Shown here piece after piece: positions 1 through 7,345 of a stretch of DNA of 20,339 nt. The stretch lies in the NCBI GenBank assembly GCA_950063125.1, contig CATLZI010000006.1, forward strand, positions 1-20,339. The letters run 5' to 3'. Source of the DNA: an uncultured Porticoccus sp. (lineage in GTDB: Bacteria > Pseudomonadota > Gammaproteobacteria > Pseudomonadales > Porticoccaceae). The position numbers and the translations under genes were made by a program. Each line of letters opens with the position of its first letter. Within the stretch, counting starts at the first letter, position 1. Under the pieces are notes generated by a model that worked only from the letters and a program-made list of their open reading frames with translations, ran no database searches and was not told the origin of the DNA.

Positions 1-678
1 GGGGGCATGGCGGGCTGCGCAATGATTGGCCAGTCGGTAATCAATATAAAATCCGGTGGCCGCGGCCGTCTGTCCACACTCACTGCAGGGGCGCTTCTGA
101 TTATCATGGTGGTGTTTCTCGGCCCATGGCTGTCCCTTATTCCCATGGCGGCACTGGTAGCCGTGATGATTATGGTGTCTATCGGCACTTTCAGTTGGCA
201 GTCAATTACCGACCTGAAGAAGCATCCGATCTCCACCAATATCGTGATGGTGGCTACTGTCGTGGTAGTTGTGGCCACCCATAATCTCGCCTATGGTGTG
301 CTGGTCGGGGTTTTGCTGGCATCACTGTTTTTCGCCAACAAGGTCAGTCATTTTATGTATGTGACTTCGACACTGGACAACCAATCCAACACTCGCACCT
401 ATCGGGTGGTGGGTCAGGTGTTTTTCAACTCGGCCGATAAATTCAATGCCTGTTTCGATTTCAGAGAAGCGCTGGACAGGGTCATCATTGACCTGAGCCG
501 CGCCCATTTCTGGGATATCTCGGCAGTGTCCGCTCTGGACAAGGTGGTGATCAAGTTCCGTCGCGATGGTGCCGATGTGCAGTTAATTGGTCTCAATGAC
601 GCTACATCCACCATCGTCGACCGCTTTGGTGTGTTTGACAAGCCTGAAGAAATCGACAAGGTACTCGGGGGACATTAA
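1..678 (+). CDS. SulP family anion transporter, C-terminal part with STAS domain (5' truncated)
   Basis: The frame is open from the first bases of the window, so the gene starts upstream; the ATG at 7 is internal. The first visible residues (GGMAGCAMIGQSVIN, then KSGGRGRLS) match the conserved late membrane segment of SulP/SLC26 transporters such as DauA/YchM. Hydrophobic segments follow up to about residue 110. The last 90 or so residues form a STAS domain: YRVVGQVFFNSADKF, then an IDLSRAHFWDISAVSAL core. SulP proteins are inner-membrane carriers of sulfate, bicarbonate or dicarboxylates; the substrate cannot be read from this part. The stop TAA (676-678) shares one base with the ATG of the next gene, so the two are probably translationally coupled. 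The family call is firm; the substrate is unknown. Confidence 0.92.
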   Translation, partial: GGMAGCAMIGQSVINIKSGGRGRLSTLTAGALLIIMVVFLGPWLSLIPMAALVAVMIMVSIGTFSWQSITDLKKHPISTNIVMVATVVVVVATHNLAYGVLVGVLLASLFFANKVSHFMYVTSTLDNQSNTRTYRVVGQVFFNSADKFNACFDFREALDRVIIDLSRAHFWDISAVSALDKVVIKFRRDGADVQLIGLNDATSTIVDRFGVFDKPEEIDKVLGGH

Positions 679-1550
679 TGAATAACAATAATCACAGAAG
701 TACCATTCTGGCCTGTATCGATGGCTCCACCTATCGGGAATCGGTCACGGATTACGCCAGTTGGGTGGCCCAAAAACTCGAGGCACCACTGAAGCTACTG
801 CACAATATCGAGCACCGCGAGACCCCGCCGTTGATGGACCTCAGCGGCAGTATCGGCCTCGGCAGCCGGGAGGAATTGCTGAAAGAACTCACCAGCATGG
901 AAGAACGCCGCAGCAAGATCCTGCTGGAGCAGGGCAAGCTGATGCTGCAAAGTGCCCACCAGCGTGCAATATCGATGGGCAGCAACGCGCCGGAGACCCT
1001 GCAGCGCCACGGCAGCCTGGAAGAAACCCTGGTAGAGATGGAAGAGGAAATCCGGGTACTGGTGGTGGGCGTTTGCGGCGAGGAGCACGAACATCAGGAA
1101 AAACAATTGGGTGCGCACCTGGAAAGCCTGATTCGTGCCATGCACCGCCCCGTACTGGTGGTCAATCGGCCGTTCGAGCAGCCACCACAGCGTATCATGA
1201 TCGCCTATGACGGCAACGAGGCCTCCCGCAGAGCACTGGATATGGTGAGCCTCAGCCCCCTTTACCGGGGGCTGACCTGCCACATCGTACATGTCAGCGA
1301 TTCAGCGGATATTCCCTCAGCACAACTGGAAGAAGCCGCCGCCACTTTGCAAAATGCCGGACTGGACGTGGTTTCCACCAGCTTGCATGGCAATGTTCAG
1401 CCACAACTCGAACAATATTGCCGGGAAAACAACATCGAATTGATTGTCATGGGTGCCTTCGGCCAAAGCCGTATACGTGAACTACTCTTTGGCAGTGTGA
1501 CCCAACGGATGTTGATCAATTCAAAAATTCCGCTGTTGTTGCTGCGTTGA
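678..1550 (+). CDS. Universal stress protein, tandem UspA domains
   Basis: A 290-residue protein with two Usp (alpha/beta, adenine-nucleotide-binding) domains, roughly residues 5-162 and 170-290. The second domain ends with a complete G-2x-G-9x-GS nucleotide-binding motif (G259, G262, G272-S273, within MGAFGQSRIRELLFGS). The equivalent segment of domain 1 (VVGVCGEEHEHQEK) is degenerate, as is common in tandem Usps. The start ATG overlaps the SulP stop (TAATG) and is preceded by a G-rich ribosome site (about 667-671), so sulP and usp form an operon. Usp paired with SulP suggests stress- or energy-linked control of anion transport; this is inference. The last 63 bases are nearly duplicated at 9289-9351, see the repeat entries. 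Confidence 0.93.
   Translation: MNNNNHRSTILACIDGSTYRESVTDYASWVAQKLEAPLKLLHNIEHRETPPLMDLSGSIGLGSREELLKELTSMEERRSKILLEQGKLMLQSAHQRAISMGSNAPETLQRHGSLEETLVEMEEEIRVLVVGVCGEEHEHQEKQLGAHLESLIRAMHRPVLVVNRPFEQPPQRIMIAYDGNEASRRALDMVSLSPLYRGLTCHIVHVSDSADIPSAQLEEAAATLQNAGLDVVSTSLHGNVQPQLEQYCRENNIELIVMGAFGQSRIRELLFGSVTQRMLINSKIPLLLLR
1488..1550 (+). repeat. Direct repeat, left copy (3' end of usp)
   Basis: This 63-base stretch, from the TTTGGC codons to the TGA stop of usp, recurs at 9289-9351 with two substitutions (A to G in the Gln codon after GTGACC, and T to C in the following Leu codon), i.e. 61 of 63 identical by direct comparison. The match stops exactly at the stop codon: 'tacggc' follows here and 'gccatt' follows the right copy. 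The copies bracket the seven-gene signalling block in the same orientation, as would be expected for an att-like or recombination duplication. Confidence 0.9.
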
Positions 1551-1804
1551 TACGGCTAATAGGAATAATTCAGGTATATAGTCGAGCGCTATTGGAAGAT
1601 AGCAATGTAAACCACCTACAAGGGAATAGAAGAAAAGCCCGATATTAGTCCCCTACTGACTAATGCTACTCAACAGCAGGCACACTCGCAAAAAAACCAG
1701 CCACAATGTCTCCAAAAGCTGTGTGTTGTTGAATATGACTGCGAGTTCTCCCCTAAGGACGTACTCGGCCTTAAACGATCAAAACCAATTCCTGAGCGAC
1801 AATG
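1551..1804. other. Convergent intergenic region with possible terminator elements
   Basis: This 254-base gap lies between the stops of usp (plus) and the PP2C gene (minus). No open frame of interest was seen. It contains a 7-bp inverted repeat, ATTAGTC at 1644-1650 and GACTAAT at 1658-1664 with a 7-base loop. It also contains an A7 run at 1690-1696, which is a T7 run on the minus strand just after a weak 4-bp stem (1698-1701 with 1718-1721). The latter could end the minus-strand operon, but the stem is too weak for a confident terminator call. The composition is AT-rich like the neighbouring operon and unlike usp. Confidence 0.4.
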
Positions 1805-2575
1805 TCAAAACCAGGAATTACCTTTGGCGGAGATGATAACAATTGTCGTGTTATCCTGGTTTGGCTTGTTGACCTGCTCCACTGTTTTCAGGAGCTTGGA
1901 TACCAGCAGAGACGAGGTTTTACGCTTGTATTTGGTCACCAACTTTTCGATCTCATGGCCCTCAAGGGTATCCAGCCCATCGGAGGCCAAGAATAGTTTA
2001 TCACTTGGCCTCAACAGCCCCTCCCGGCTTTGCAAATCCATCAACGAAATATCATCAGCAGACAGGCAACTTCTCAAGGCATTACGCTGAGGATCCATTC
2101 TTGCTTCCTCAGGACTGATACGACCAATCTCGGCCAACTCATCAAGTACTGCAGCCATGGAATGATCCTGGTTGAGTTTCTCGAGCCTGCCTTTGCGATA
2201 ATAGTAAAGGTGGGAATCCCCGGCACTCACCCAATGAACATCGTTACCAACGACATAGACTGCAACCAGAGTGGTTCCCATCTCGGGCGGTGCACCCTGC
2301 TCAGCGATTTCATTTCGTATGGCCTGGTGTGCTGCATCTAGTGATAACTGTAACGCCTCGGTGGGAGGGAGTCCTGACAGAGTCAAAAAATGATTGATAA
2401 ATGCGGTGGCGGCAACTGAGCTGGCTACAGCTCCGCCCTTGTGCCCCCCCATACCATCGCACAACACTACCAGACATCCCTCAGGATCAGACACCTCCTC
2501 TACGCAGATTTCAAAGCAGTCTTCCTGGTAGTGACGAGCGCCCTGAATAGCCTCTCCGTGGATATCAAGCTTCAT
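1805..2575 (-). CDS. PP2C-family Ser/Thr protein phosphatase
   Basis: A 256-residue stand-alone PP2C (PPM) catalytic domain, predicted cytoplasmic, which would remove phosphate from Ser/Thr residues using two divalent metals. Visible family motifs are QED (E18-D19), VVLCDGMGGHKGG (metal ligand D40), GTTLVAV (about 100-106), VSAGDSHLY (about 117-124), LFLASDG (D199) and QDNTTIVII (D241-N242). The length matches bacterial Stp/PppA-type enzymes. The start is taken at the ATG at 2575; an in-frame TTG at 2581 is possible, and neither has a strong ribosome site. It is the last gene of the minus-strand operon, 27 bases after the FHA gene, and is the expected antagonist of the kinase at 3208-4614. 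Confidence 0.93.
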   Translation of the reverse strand: MKLDIHGEAIQGARHYQEDCFEICVEEVSDPEGCLVVLCDGMGGHKGGAVASSVAATAFINHFLTLSGLPPTEALQLSLDAAHQAIRNEIAEQGAPPEMGTTLVAVYVVGNDVHWVSAGDSHLYYYRKGRLEKLNQDHSMAAVLDELAEIGRISPEEARMDPQRNALRSCLSADDISLMDLQSREGLLRPSDKLFLASDGLDTLEGHEIEKLVTKYKRKTSSLLVSKLLKTVEQVNKPNQDNTTIVIISAKGNSWF

Positions 2576-2602
2576 GAGCAATAGCCCATCATCAATGGAG
2601 GG

Positions 2603-3187
2603 TTACTCCCAATCAAAGCCATCACCACAGAGCTTTATAAACTTTAATGTGGTATTCCCCAGAGAAATCATGGCATCTTTGTTTAACTCACAGGAGGACA
2701 GCACCGGTTCGTTACCAACATAGGTGAGATTCTGACCACCTCCATGCTGGATATAGAACTTTTTGTTCTTGTGGTCATAGGCGATCAGACAATGAGCCTT
2801 GCGAGAAACCTCTTCATCGCCAAAGTTCAGTTCTACGCCATTACTTTCCTCTCTACCAACCGGATTCATCCCATAACCAAGAGGGCGGCTCATACCCCGC
2901 CCCGGACCATCGACCACCACCAACCACCCCACCACAAATTCAGGGTGATAGGCAGTACCGCTGGAAACAGGAGTGGACGAGACCTCTTCACCACCGGCAC
3001 CCGGTCGAACCCGGCGCGTTACCGGATTCAGATCACCCGCCAACCCACCGGAAATATTGGCTTCCGCAGCTGGAGAAGAGGGTGAGGAATCGGCTGGGTT
3101 CTTTTTCACAGTCACATCCGTTGCCCCTCCTACCCGTCTAGTCGGGTTATTAAAAAAACCTCGGTCATTTCCATCATCATTTGACAT
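2603..3187 (-). CDS. FHA-domain phosphothreonine-binding protein with disordered N-terminus
   Basis: A 194-residue protein with no signal peptide or membrane segment. Residues 1-80 are low-complexity (Ser, Pro, Gly, Ala) and contain two similar motifs, NPTRRVGG (T16) and NPVTRRVRPG (T57), which look like candidate kinase sites. Residues about 86-187 form an FHA domain: G111-R112 on the first conserved loop, VSRKAH (S128, R129, H132) on the second, then NLTYVGNEPV in place of the usual NGTFVNG loop. A clean AGGAG ribosome site lies 7 bases before the ATG. It sits between kinase and phosphatase genes. Like GarA- or Fha-type adaptors it may be both substrate and reader of the kinase; that role is inference. 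Confidence 0.88.
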   Translation of the reverse strand: MSNDDGNDRGFFNNPTRRVGGATDVTVKKNPADSSPSSPAAEANISGGLAGDLNPVTRRVRPGAGGEEVSSTPVSSGTAYHPEFVVGWLVVVDGPGRGMSRPLGYGMNPVGREESNGVELNFGDEEVSRKAHCLIAYDHKNKKFYIQHGGGQNLTYVGNEPVLSSCELNKDAMISLGNTTLKFIKLCGDGFDWE

Positions 3188-3207
3188 GCTGATTCTCCTG
3201 AAAAAGT

Positions 3208-4614
3208 TTATTGTCGGGTAGCGCTAATTTTTTCCCGATGACGGCCATCGGGATGTAACCGCAAATAAATCTCAAATGCCTCTGTTGTATTGATCTGCTT
3301 GGCAATTTCAAAATCACGATCATCCTGAACAGAATCTTTAGAAGCAGCGGCAGGTGCTCTGGGCTTACTGTCCACCACCCGTGCTCTCACCGCTGACGGA
3401 TCCGGCTCAGATGGTTCAGTGCGGTTTTCAGCTACTCCCTCATCATGACTTACCGTGCTATCTGGTGCATTCTTCACAATCCGATGATCGGACTCCGACT
3501 TATCCAGTCCCGATGCCATGAAAAACATGACAAAACCAACCACAACTCCAAACGTCACAGCCACCATACCCCAGTGGAAGGATTTTTTTTCTCCTTGATT
3601 ATTCGTGTTTTTGGAGTTTTTCCCACGCTTGTCAACCGACTCATCCACCGCGGGAGAAGATAACCGGACTGTTGCCTGATCATCCACTGACGATGAATCC
3701 AGAGTGGGGAGGACCCCACCTCTTATGACCTCGAGCCATTCACTGACTGTCTGTGGCCGATCACTTTCCTCAGGACTCAGGGCCCAATCCAGCGCATGCA
3801 AAAAAGCCGTATCAATGCTCTTTATACGGTCTACCAACTTGGGGAGCTGGTCATTTCGGATTCGTTCAGTTGCCTCATAATGGGATAGGTTTTCTCCGGT
3901 AAGGCAAACGTAGCCTACGGCAGCGAGTGCATAAATATCCGTCCAGGGGCCCTGATTTCCCCGAGTTGAATACTGTTCAATCGGCGCATAACCCGGAGTC
4001 AGAATGGTTGAGATGGACTGGGAGCGAACCCCGATGGCCTGCCGGGCAGCCCCGAAATCAATCAACACTGCCGTACCGTTATCCCGCAAACGAATATTGC
4101 CCGGCTTGATATCCCGGTGCAACATATCAGCAGAATGTACCGCCGCCAAACCTTCAGCAATCGGTAGTAAAATGTCTTTCAACTGCTCCACCGACAACAG
4201 GCCGTCCCTTCTTAAAACTTCGGAAACATCGCGCCCCACGGCAAAATCCATGATGATGTAGGCAGTACTGTTGCGTTCGATATAACGGATCACCCGGATG
4301 ATGCTGGGGTGTTCGAAAAGCGCCAGTGTCCGCGCTTCCTGAATAAAACGGCTCAACCCCCATTGATATTCATCCACATCCTGAGCGACCCGAGTCTTCG
4401 GAGAGACCTGCATTCCCTCATCACGGGAAGCAAGGTTAAAAGGAAAATACTCTTTGATGGCCACATAACGATCAAGCTGCTTGTCATAGGCCTTGTAGGT
4501 AATACCAAAACCACCAGCACCAATTTCTTGCTCGATCACATATTCATCAAGTTCGTATCCCGCCGGCAGGACTTGGGAGGATGACTGATCAGTAGTGAAA
4601 TTGCTATTCTCCAT
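3208..4614 (-). CDS. Transmembrane Ser/Thr protein kinase (PpkA/Hanks type)
   Basis: A 468-residue kinase, starting from the ATG at 4614 (an adjacent in-frame GTG at 4617 is an alternative). The catalytic domain spans about residues 20-300: glycine loop IGAGGFG (32-37), VAIKEYF (Lys54), HRDIKPGN (Asp168, Asn173), IDFGAA (DFG Asp186) and the activation-segment end TPGYAPIEQY. After a polar linker containing QATVRLSSP and a basic stretch there is one membrane span (about 348-368), then a roughly 100-residue periplasmic tail. The tail ends in EAFEIYLRLHPDGRH, which resembles a single TPR-like AYxxYLxxYPxG helix pair. All key catalytic residues are present, so it should be active. The topology puts the catalytic domain in the cytoplasm and a possible sensor tail outside. 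It is 20 bases upstream of the FHA gene. Confidence 0.95.
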   Translation of the reverse strand: MENSNFTTDQSSSQVLPAGYELDEYVIEQEIGAGGFGITYKAYDKQLDRYVAIKEYFPFNLASRDEGMQVSPKTRVAQDVDEYQWGLSRFIQEARTLALFEHPSIIRVIRYIERNSTAYIIMDFAVGRDVSEVLRRDGLLSVEQLKDILLPIAEGLAAVHSADMLHRDIKPGNIRLRDNGTAVLIDFGAARQAIGVRSQSISTILTPGYAPIEQYSTRGNQGPWTDIYALAAVGYVCLTGENLSHYEATERIRNDQLPKLVDRIKSIDTAFLHALDWALSPEESDRPQTVSEWLEVIRGGVLPTLDSSSVDDQATVRLSSPAVDESVDKRGKNSKNTNNQGEKKSFHWGMVAVTFGVVVGFVMFFMASGLDKSESDHRIVKNAPDSTVSHDEGVAENRTEPSEPDPSAVRARVVDSKPRAPAAASKDSVQDDRDFEIAKQINTTEAFEIYLRLHPDGRHREKISATRQ

Positions 4615-4632
4615 CACGTTTTCCGAAAGATC

Positions 4633-5046
4633 CTAACCTTCGTTTAATGGTGCAAAAAGGCCGATAATTCGCCAGCCCCAAGCCTTCTCGGTAGCACCGG
4701 CAAAGTATAGTTGTCGACGTACTGTTCCTTTGGCTGTTATACGCTGAATGGAAGGGCACTCTATGCTAACCACAGCCCTGACTTGCCCGATTAAGCGCTG
4801 TATCTCGACCCGCTCACCATCAAAAACGTCCGGAGTCGATGAACGAATTTCCAGGGTTGCCTCATTTTTTGAGCGACAATCAAGTGTAAGCATGAAAGCC
4901 TCCATTCCTGCGTGAGACATCAGTAGACGCTCCGAGGCCTGTACCGGGCTAACTGTCAATAAAAGCAAAAGCGTTGAAAAAAATGCAGTGACTTGCCAGT
5001 GGATAACGGGGTTACGAAGAAAAATTCCTATCAAGCTCATACGCAT
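4633..5046 (-). CDS. Small secreted/periplasmic protein of unknown function
   Basis: A 137-residue protein not recognised as a named family. Residues about 1-38 form a signal peptide: a basic start, then a hydrophobic run (AFFSTLLLLLTVSPVQA), with likely cleavage after VQA. The mature part, about 100 residues, is probably beta-rich, with two cysteines (in LDCRSK and IECPS) that could form a disulfide, and ends in AWGWRIIGLFAPLNEG. The start at 5046 (MRM) has only a weak ribosome site; the ATG at 5040 is equally possible. It lies 15 bases after the SH3 lipoprotein gene and 18 bases before the kinase gene. A ligand or partner for the kinase's periplasmic tail is a reasonable guess and no more. 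Confidence 0.72.
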   Translation of the reverse strand: MRMSLIGIFLRNPVIHWQVTAFFSTLLLLLTVSPVQASERLLMSHAGMEAFMLTLDCRSKNEATLEIRSSTPDVFDGERVEIQRLIGQVRAVVSIECPSIQRITAKGTVRRQLYFAGATEKAWGWRIIGLFAPLNEG

Positions 5047-5061
5047 TCTTCAGTTAATAGC

Positions 5062-5877
5062 CTAAACCAGCTTCCAGGTACCATCGCCCTGCTGACAGAC
5101 CCGCAAATCTTCTGTAATAGTTCCATCTGCTGTGGTCACTTCCTGTCTGACTGTTTTACAAACACTGCTGGCCTGTACTTTTACCTCGGATACAGATTCC
5201 GTGGAAGCCTGGGCATAACTTACCGGCTGGTTCGATGGGGACATCAATGGACGGTACACATAACCTCCAGCAGTGCCATCAGGGAGCTGGGAAATGAGGT
5301 ACCACTTTTTATCCGGCAGGGCCTCACCAATCACTTGAACCGATTGGTTCCCGGCCAACTGGGAAACTATTTTATAGTCCGTCCCGGGGCCACTGCGCAC
5401 ATTAGTAACACTCTTCGGACTGTAGGGTGCACCGATCAAGCTCAGCGGTGGAGTCTGCTCTACTTTCTGCTTCAACACTTTAAGCTTAACCGTTTTTTCT
5501 TCTCGGCTCACAGGCTGGTCGTCAAGCACACTGACCTGACCGGTGACTCCATCATCACCGGAAAAAGTGACTCTCTGACCAGTTCCAGCCGCTTGTTGCT
5601 GAGCAGCAAACAACTTTTCCTGGTCACGCCGGCTCAACACTTTGGCAAACTGGTCACCAATATAAGCACCTGCCGCCGCACCAGCGAGGATGGCTGCCGC
5701 GCGAAGGGCATCGTTATCCATATCCTCTGAGAGCTTTTCCGCAATCACACCGCCACCCACTGCACCGGCTACCTTGCCCCAGGAAGCCTTTTGTTCTTCC
5801 GTCATAGAAGCACACCCCCCCAGAGTCAAGGATACTGCTACAACGCCACTGACCAAGGCTTTCCTTTTCAGTTTCAT
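5062..5877 (-). CDS. Lipoprotein with glycine-zipper and bacterial SH3 domain
   Basis: A 271-residue predicted outer-membrane lipoprotein. The signal peptide ends in a lipobox LGGC with Cys22; the next residue is Ala, not Asp, so no inner-membrane retention signal is seen. Residues about 35-80 are a glycine-zipper region (GAVGGGVIAE, then AGAAAGAYIG), as in 17-kDa-antigen/SlyB-like proteins. An SH3b domain follows at about 150-212 (TNVRSGPGTDYKIVS), a fold that often binds peptidoglycan. A C-terminal segment with two cysteines (C240, C261) and ending in GDGTWKLV recalls the tail of 17-kDa surface antigens. The start ATG at 5877 is preceded by GGAGAAAAGG. It is 31 bases downstream of the active protease gene and may tie the system to the cell wall, or be a protease substrate; both are inference. 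Confidence 0.87.
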   Translation of the reverse strand: MKLKRKALVSGVVAVSLTLGGCASMTEEQKASWGKVAGAVGGGVIAEKLSEDMDNDALRAAAILAGAAAGAYIGDQFAKVLSRRDQEKLFAAQQQAAGTGQRVTFSGDDGVTGQVSVLDDQPVSREEKTVKLKVLKQKVEQTPPLSLIGAPYSPKSVTNVRSGPGTDYKIVSQLAGNQSVQVIGEALPDKKWYLISQLPDGTAGGYVYRPLMSPSNQPVSYAQASTESVSEVKVQASSVCKTVRQEVTTADGTITEDLRVCQQGDGTWKLV

Positions 5878-5908
5878 GCCTTTTCTCCATCTCCACTCAT
5901 CATCAAAA

Positions 5909-7345
5909 TTAACCGGAAATCACCTTAAATTTCACACCACCCAACCTGACTTCCGCGCCATTTTCCAACGGTACACTTTCACCTGATGAAAGCTGCCTGC
6001 CATTTACGAATGTACCATTGGTGGAATTGATGTCCCGGACATAGAGATTATTACCTTGTGCATAGAAAGCACAGTGCCGACGGGAAATACTGTCTTCGTT
6101 AACGGCATAGGCAGAATCATCAGGGCTGCGGCCCACCACCACATCACCTCGATATAACTGATCTCCGCTTATCACCAACCGGTAACGTTGCCGGTTTGCT
6201 CCATACCCATCCAGAATCAGGTTTATCTTGGGAGCATCCAGCACAGTCGCCGCCGGTTGGGAAGAGCGCACTGCACCGGCAGAAGGAGACTTCGACTGGG
6301 GACGAGAGGCACGAAGTGAGCGAGAGTAGCTTTCCACCGCATGACTAATCTGTTGCCGCGCAGCCGGGCTTCGCAACAGATGAACCAGAATAATGCCAAT
6401 GATGACCAGTGCCGCACCACCAAAGTAGAGAGAAAATTGTAGTATTTTGGAAAGTTTTCTATTTTCTTCTTCGTACAGGTCCTGTTTGGAGTAACAGACA
6501 CTTTCATCAAGAAAATATTTTATGCCCTTACTGTCCAAAACCCGGATCAACTCTGAAATATCTGAGGCCAGCCCATAGGCAGCGTTGGAAACCACACCCA
6601 TCGCGTCCAATTGACGGCCCTTCGAGTCAAACAGGCGTGCAGTCTCCGTAGGAGATGCGCTGTGTACACCGACCACCCTCCCGCACTCGTCAAAAACGGG
6701 GCCACCACTGTTTCCCCCAGAGGTCGGAATAGTGTGCAGCAACTGCACAATGTTTTGTTCGGTACCAGACCACCGACCACCCTCGATAATCCGGGCAAGA
6801 TTGTGCGCGGCATAGGTTGAATAGGCGGTAATATCCTGAGATTTTACCGCCGTCTGATCGGCAATACCCGGATAGCCCTGGGTTGCCACTATACTGCCCT
6901 GTAGCGGTCGTTGATTGGCTAGAGTCACTGACTCCAAATTTAGTTGGTTCCAGTATTCTGGCTTGACTTTGAGGATAGCCAAGTCGAGGTCTTTCGATGT
7001 CCAGGGATTGTCTTCCACATTGGTTCCGACAAATTTATTCGCCACATCAAATCCCTGCATGGCATCAATACGCTGACCATCCCGTAAGACAAAAATAGCA
7101 GCTGCATTGTTCACCACATGCCAGTTGGTAACTATATGTCCCTCATCGTTGATCGCAAAACCCGTACCATGTCCCATACCGACATTACCTTTGCGGTCCA
7201 CGGTGAGAACATTAACCTTGACCACATGATTTTCGTAGGTCTTACCAGCAAAAGCCAAACGCCCTCCGGCCAAGAACAGAACGACACCAATAAGACAGGC
7301 AACACTGAATACGGTAGCTACTTTATTGCGCTCGTTGATTAGCAT
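5909..7345 (-). CDS. Membrane-anchored trypsin-like serine protease with cytoplasmic FHA domain
   Basis: 478 residues. An N-terminal hydrophobic signal/anchor (about 10-33) leads to a periplasmic S1/HtrA-like protease domain at about 40-280. The triad is complete: His76 in TNWHVV, Asp121 in DLDLAILKV and Ser213 in TSGGNSGGPVF. No PDZ domain is visible. A transmembrane helix (about 303-325) is followed by positive residues, a Ser/Arg/Pro-rich linker and an FHA domain (about 377-477) with VVGRS, SISRRH (S421, R422, H424) and NSTNGTFVNG, all canonical. The start is taken at the ATG at 7345, which shares its A with the TGA of the upstream gene (TGATG); this is preferred over the in-frame start at 7381. 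The architecture links cytoplasmic phosphothreonine reading to a periplasmic protease. Confidence 0.92.
   Translation of the reverse strand: MLINERNKVATVFSVACLIGVVLFLAGGRLAFAGKTYENHVVKVNVLTVDRKGNVGMGHGTGFAINDEGHIVTNWHVVNNAAAIFVLRDGQRIDAMQGFDVANKFVGTNVEDNPWTSKDLDLAILKVKPEYWNQLNLESVTLANQRPLQGSIVATQGYPGIADQTAVKSQDITAYSTYAAHNLARIIEGGRWSGTEQNIVQLLHTIPTSGGNSGGPVFDECGRVVGVHSASPTETARLFDSKGRQLDAMGVVSNAAYGLASDISELIRVLDSKGIKYFLDESVCYSKQDLYEEENRKLSKILQFSLYFGGAALVIIGIILVHLLRSPAARQQISHAVESYSRSLRASRPQSKSPSAGAVRSSQPAATVLDAPKINLILDGYGANRQRYRLVISGDQLYRGDVVVGRSPDDSAYAVNEDSISRRHCAFYAQGNNLYVRDINSTNGTFVNGRQLSSGESVPLENGAEVRLGGVKFKVISG

Noticed and set aside
1690..1721. Rho-independent terminator for the minus-strand operon
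   Set aside because: A T7 run is present on the minus strand, but the stem before it is only 4 bp; noted within the intergenic entry and not called.
1805..4614. Posttranslational control module of a type VI secretion system
   Set aside because: Kinase, phosphatase and FHA protein resemble PpkA, PppA and Fha, but no Tss, ClpV, Hcp, VgrG or TagQRST genes are in the window and the operon continues into protease and lipoprotein genes.
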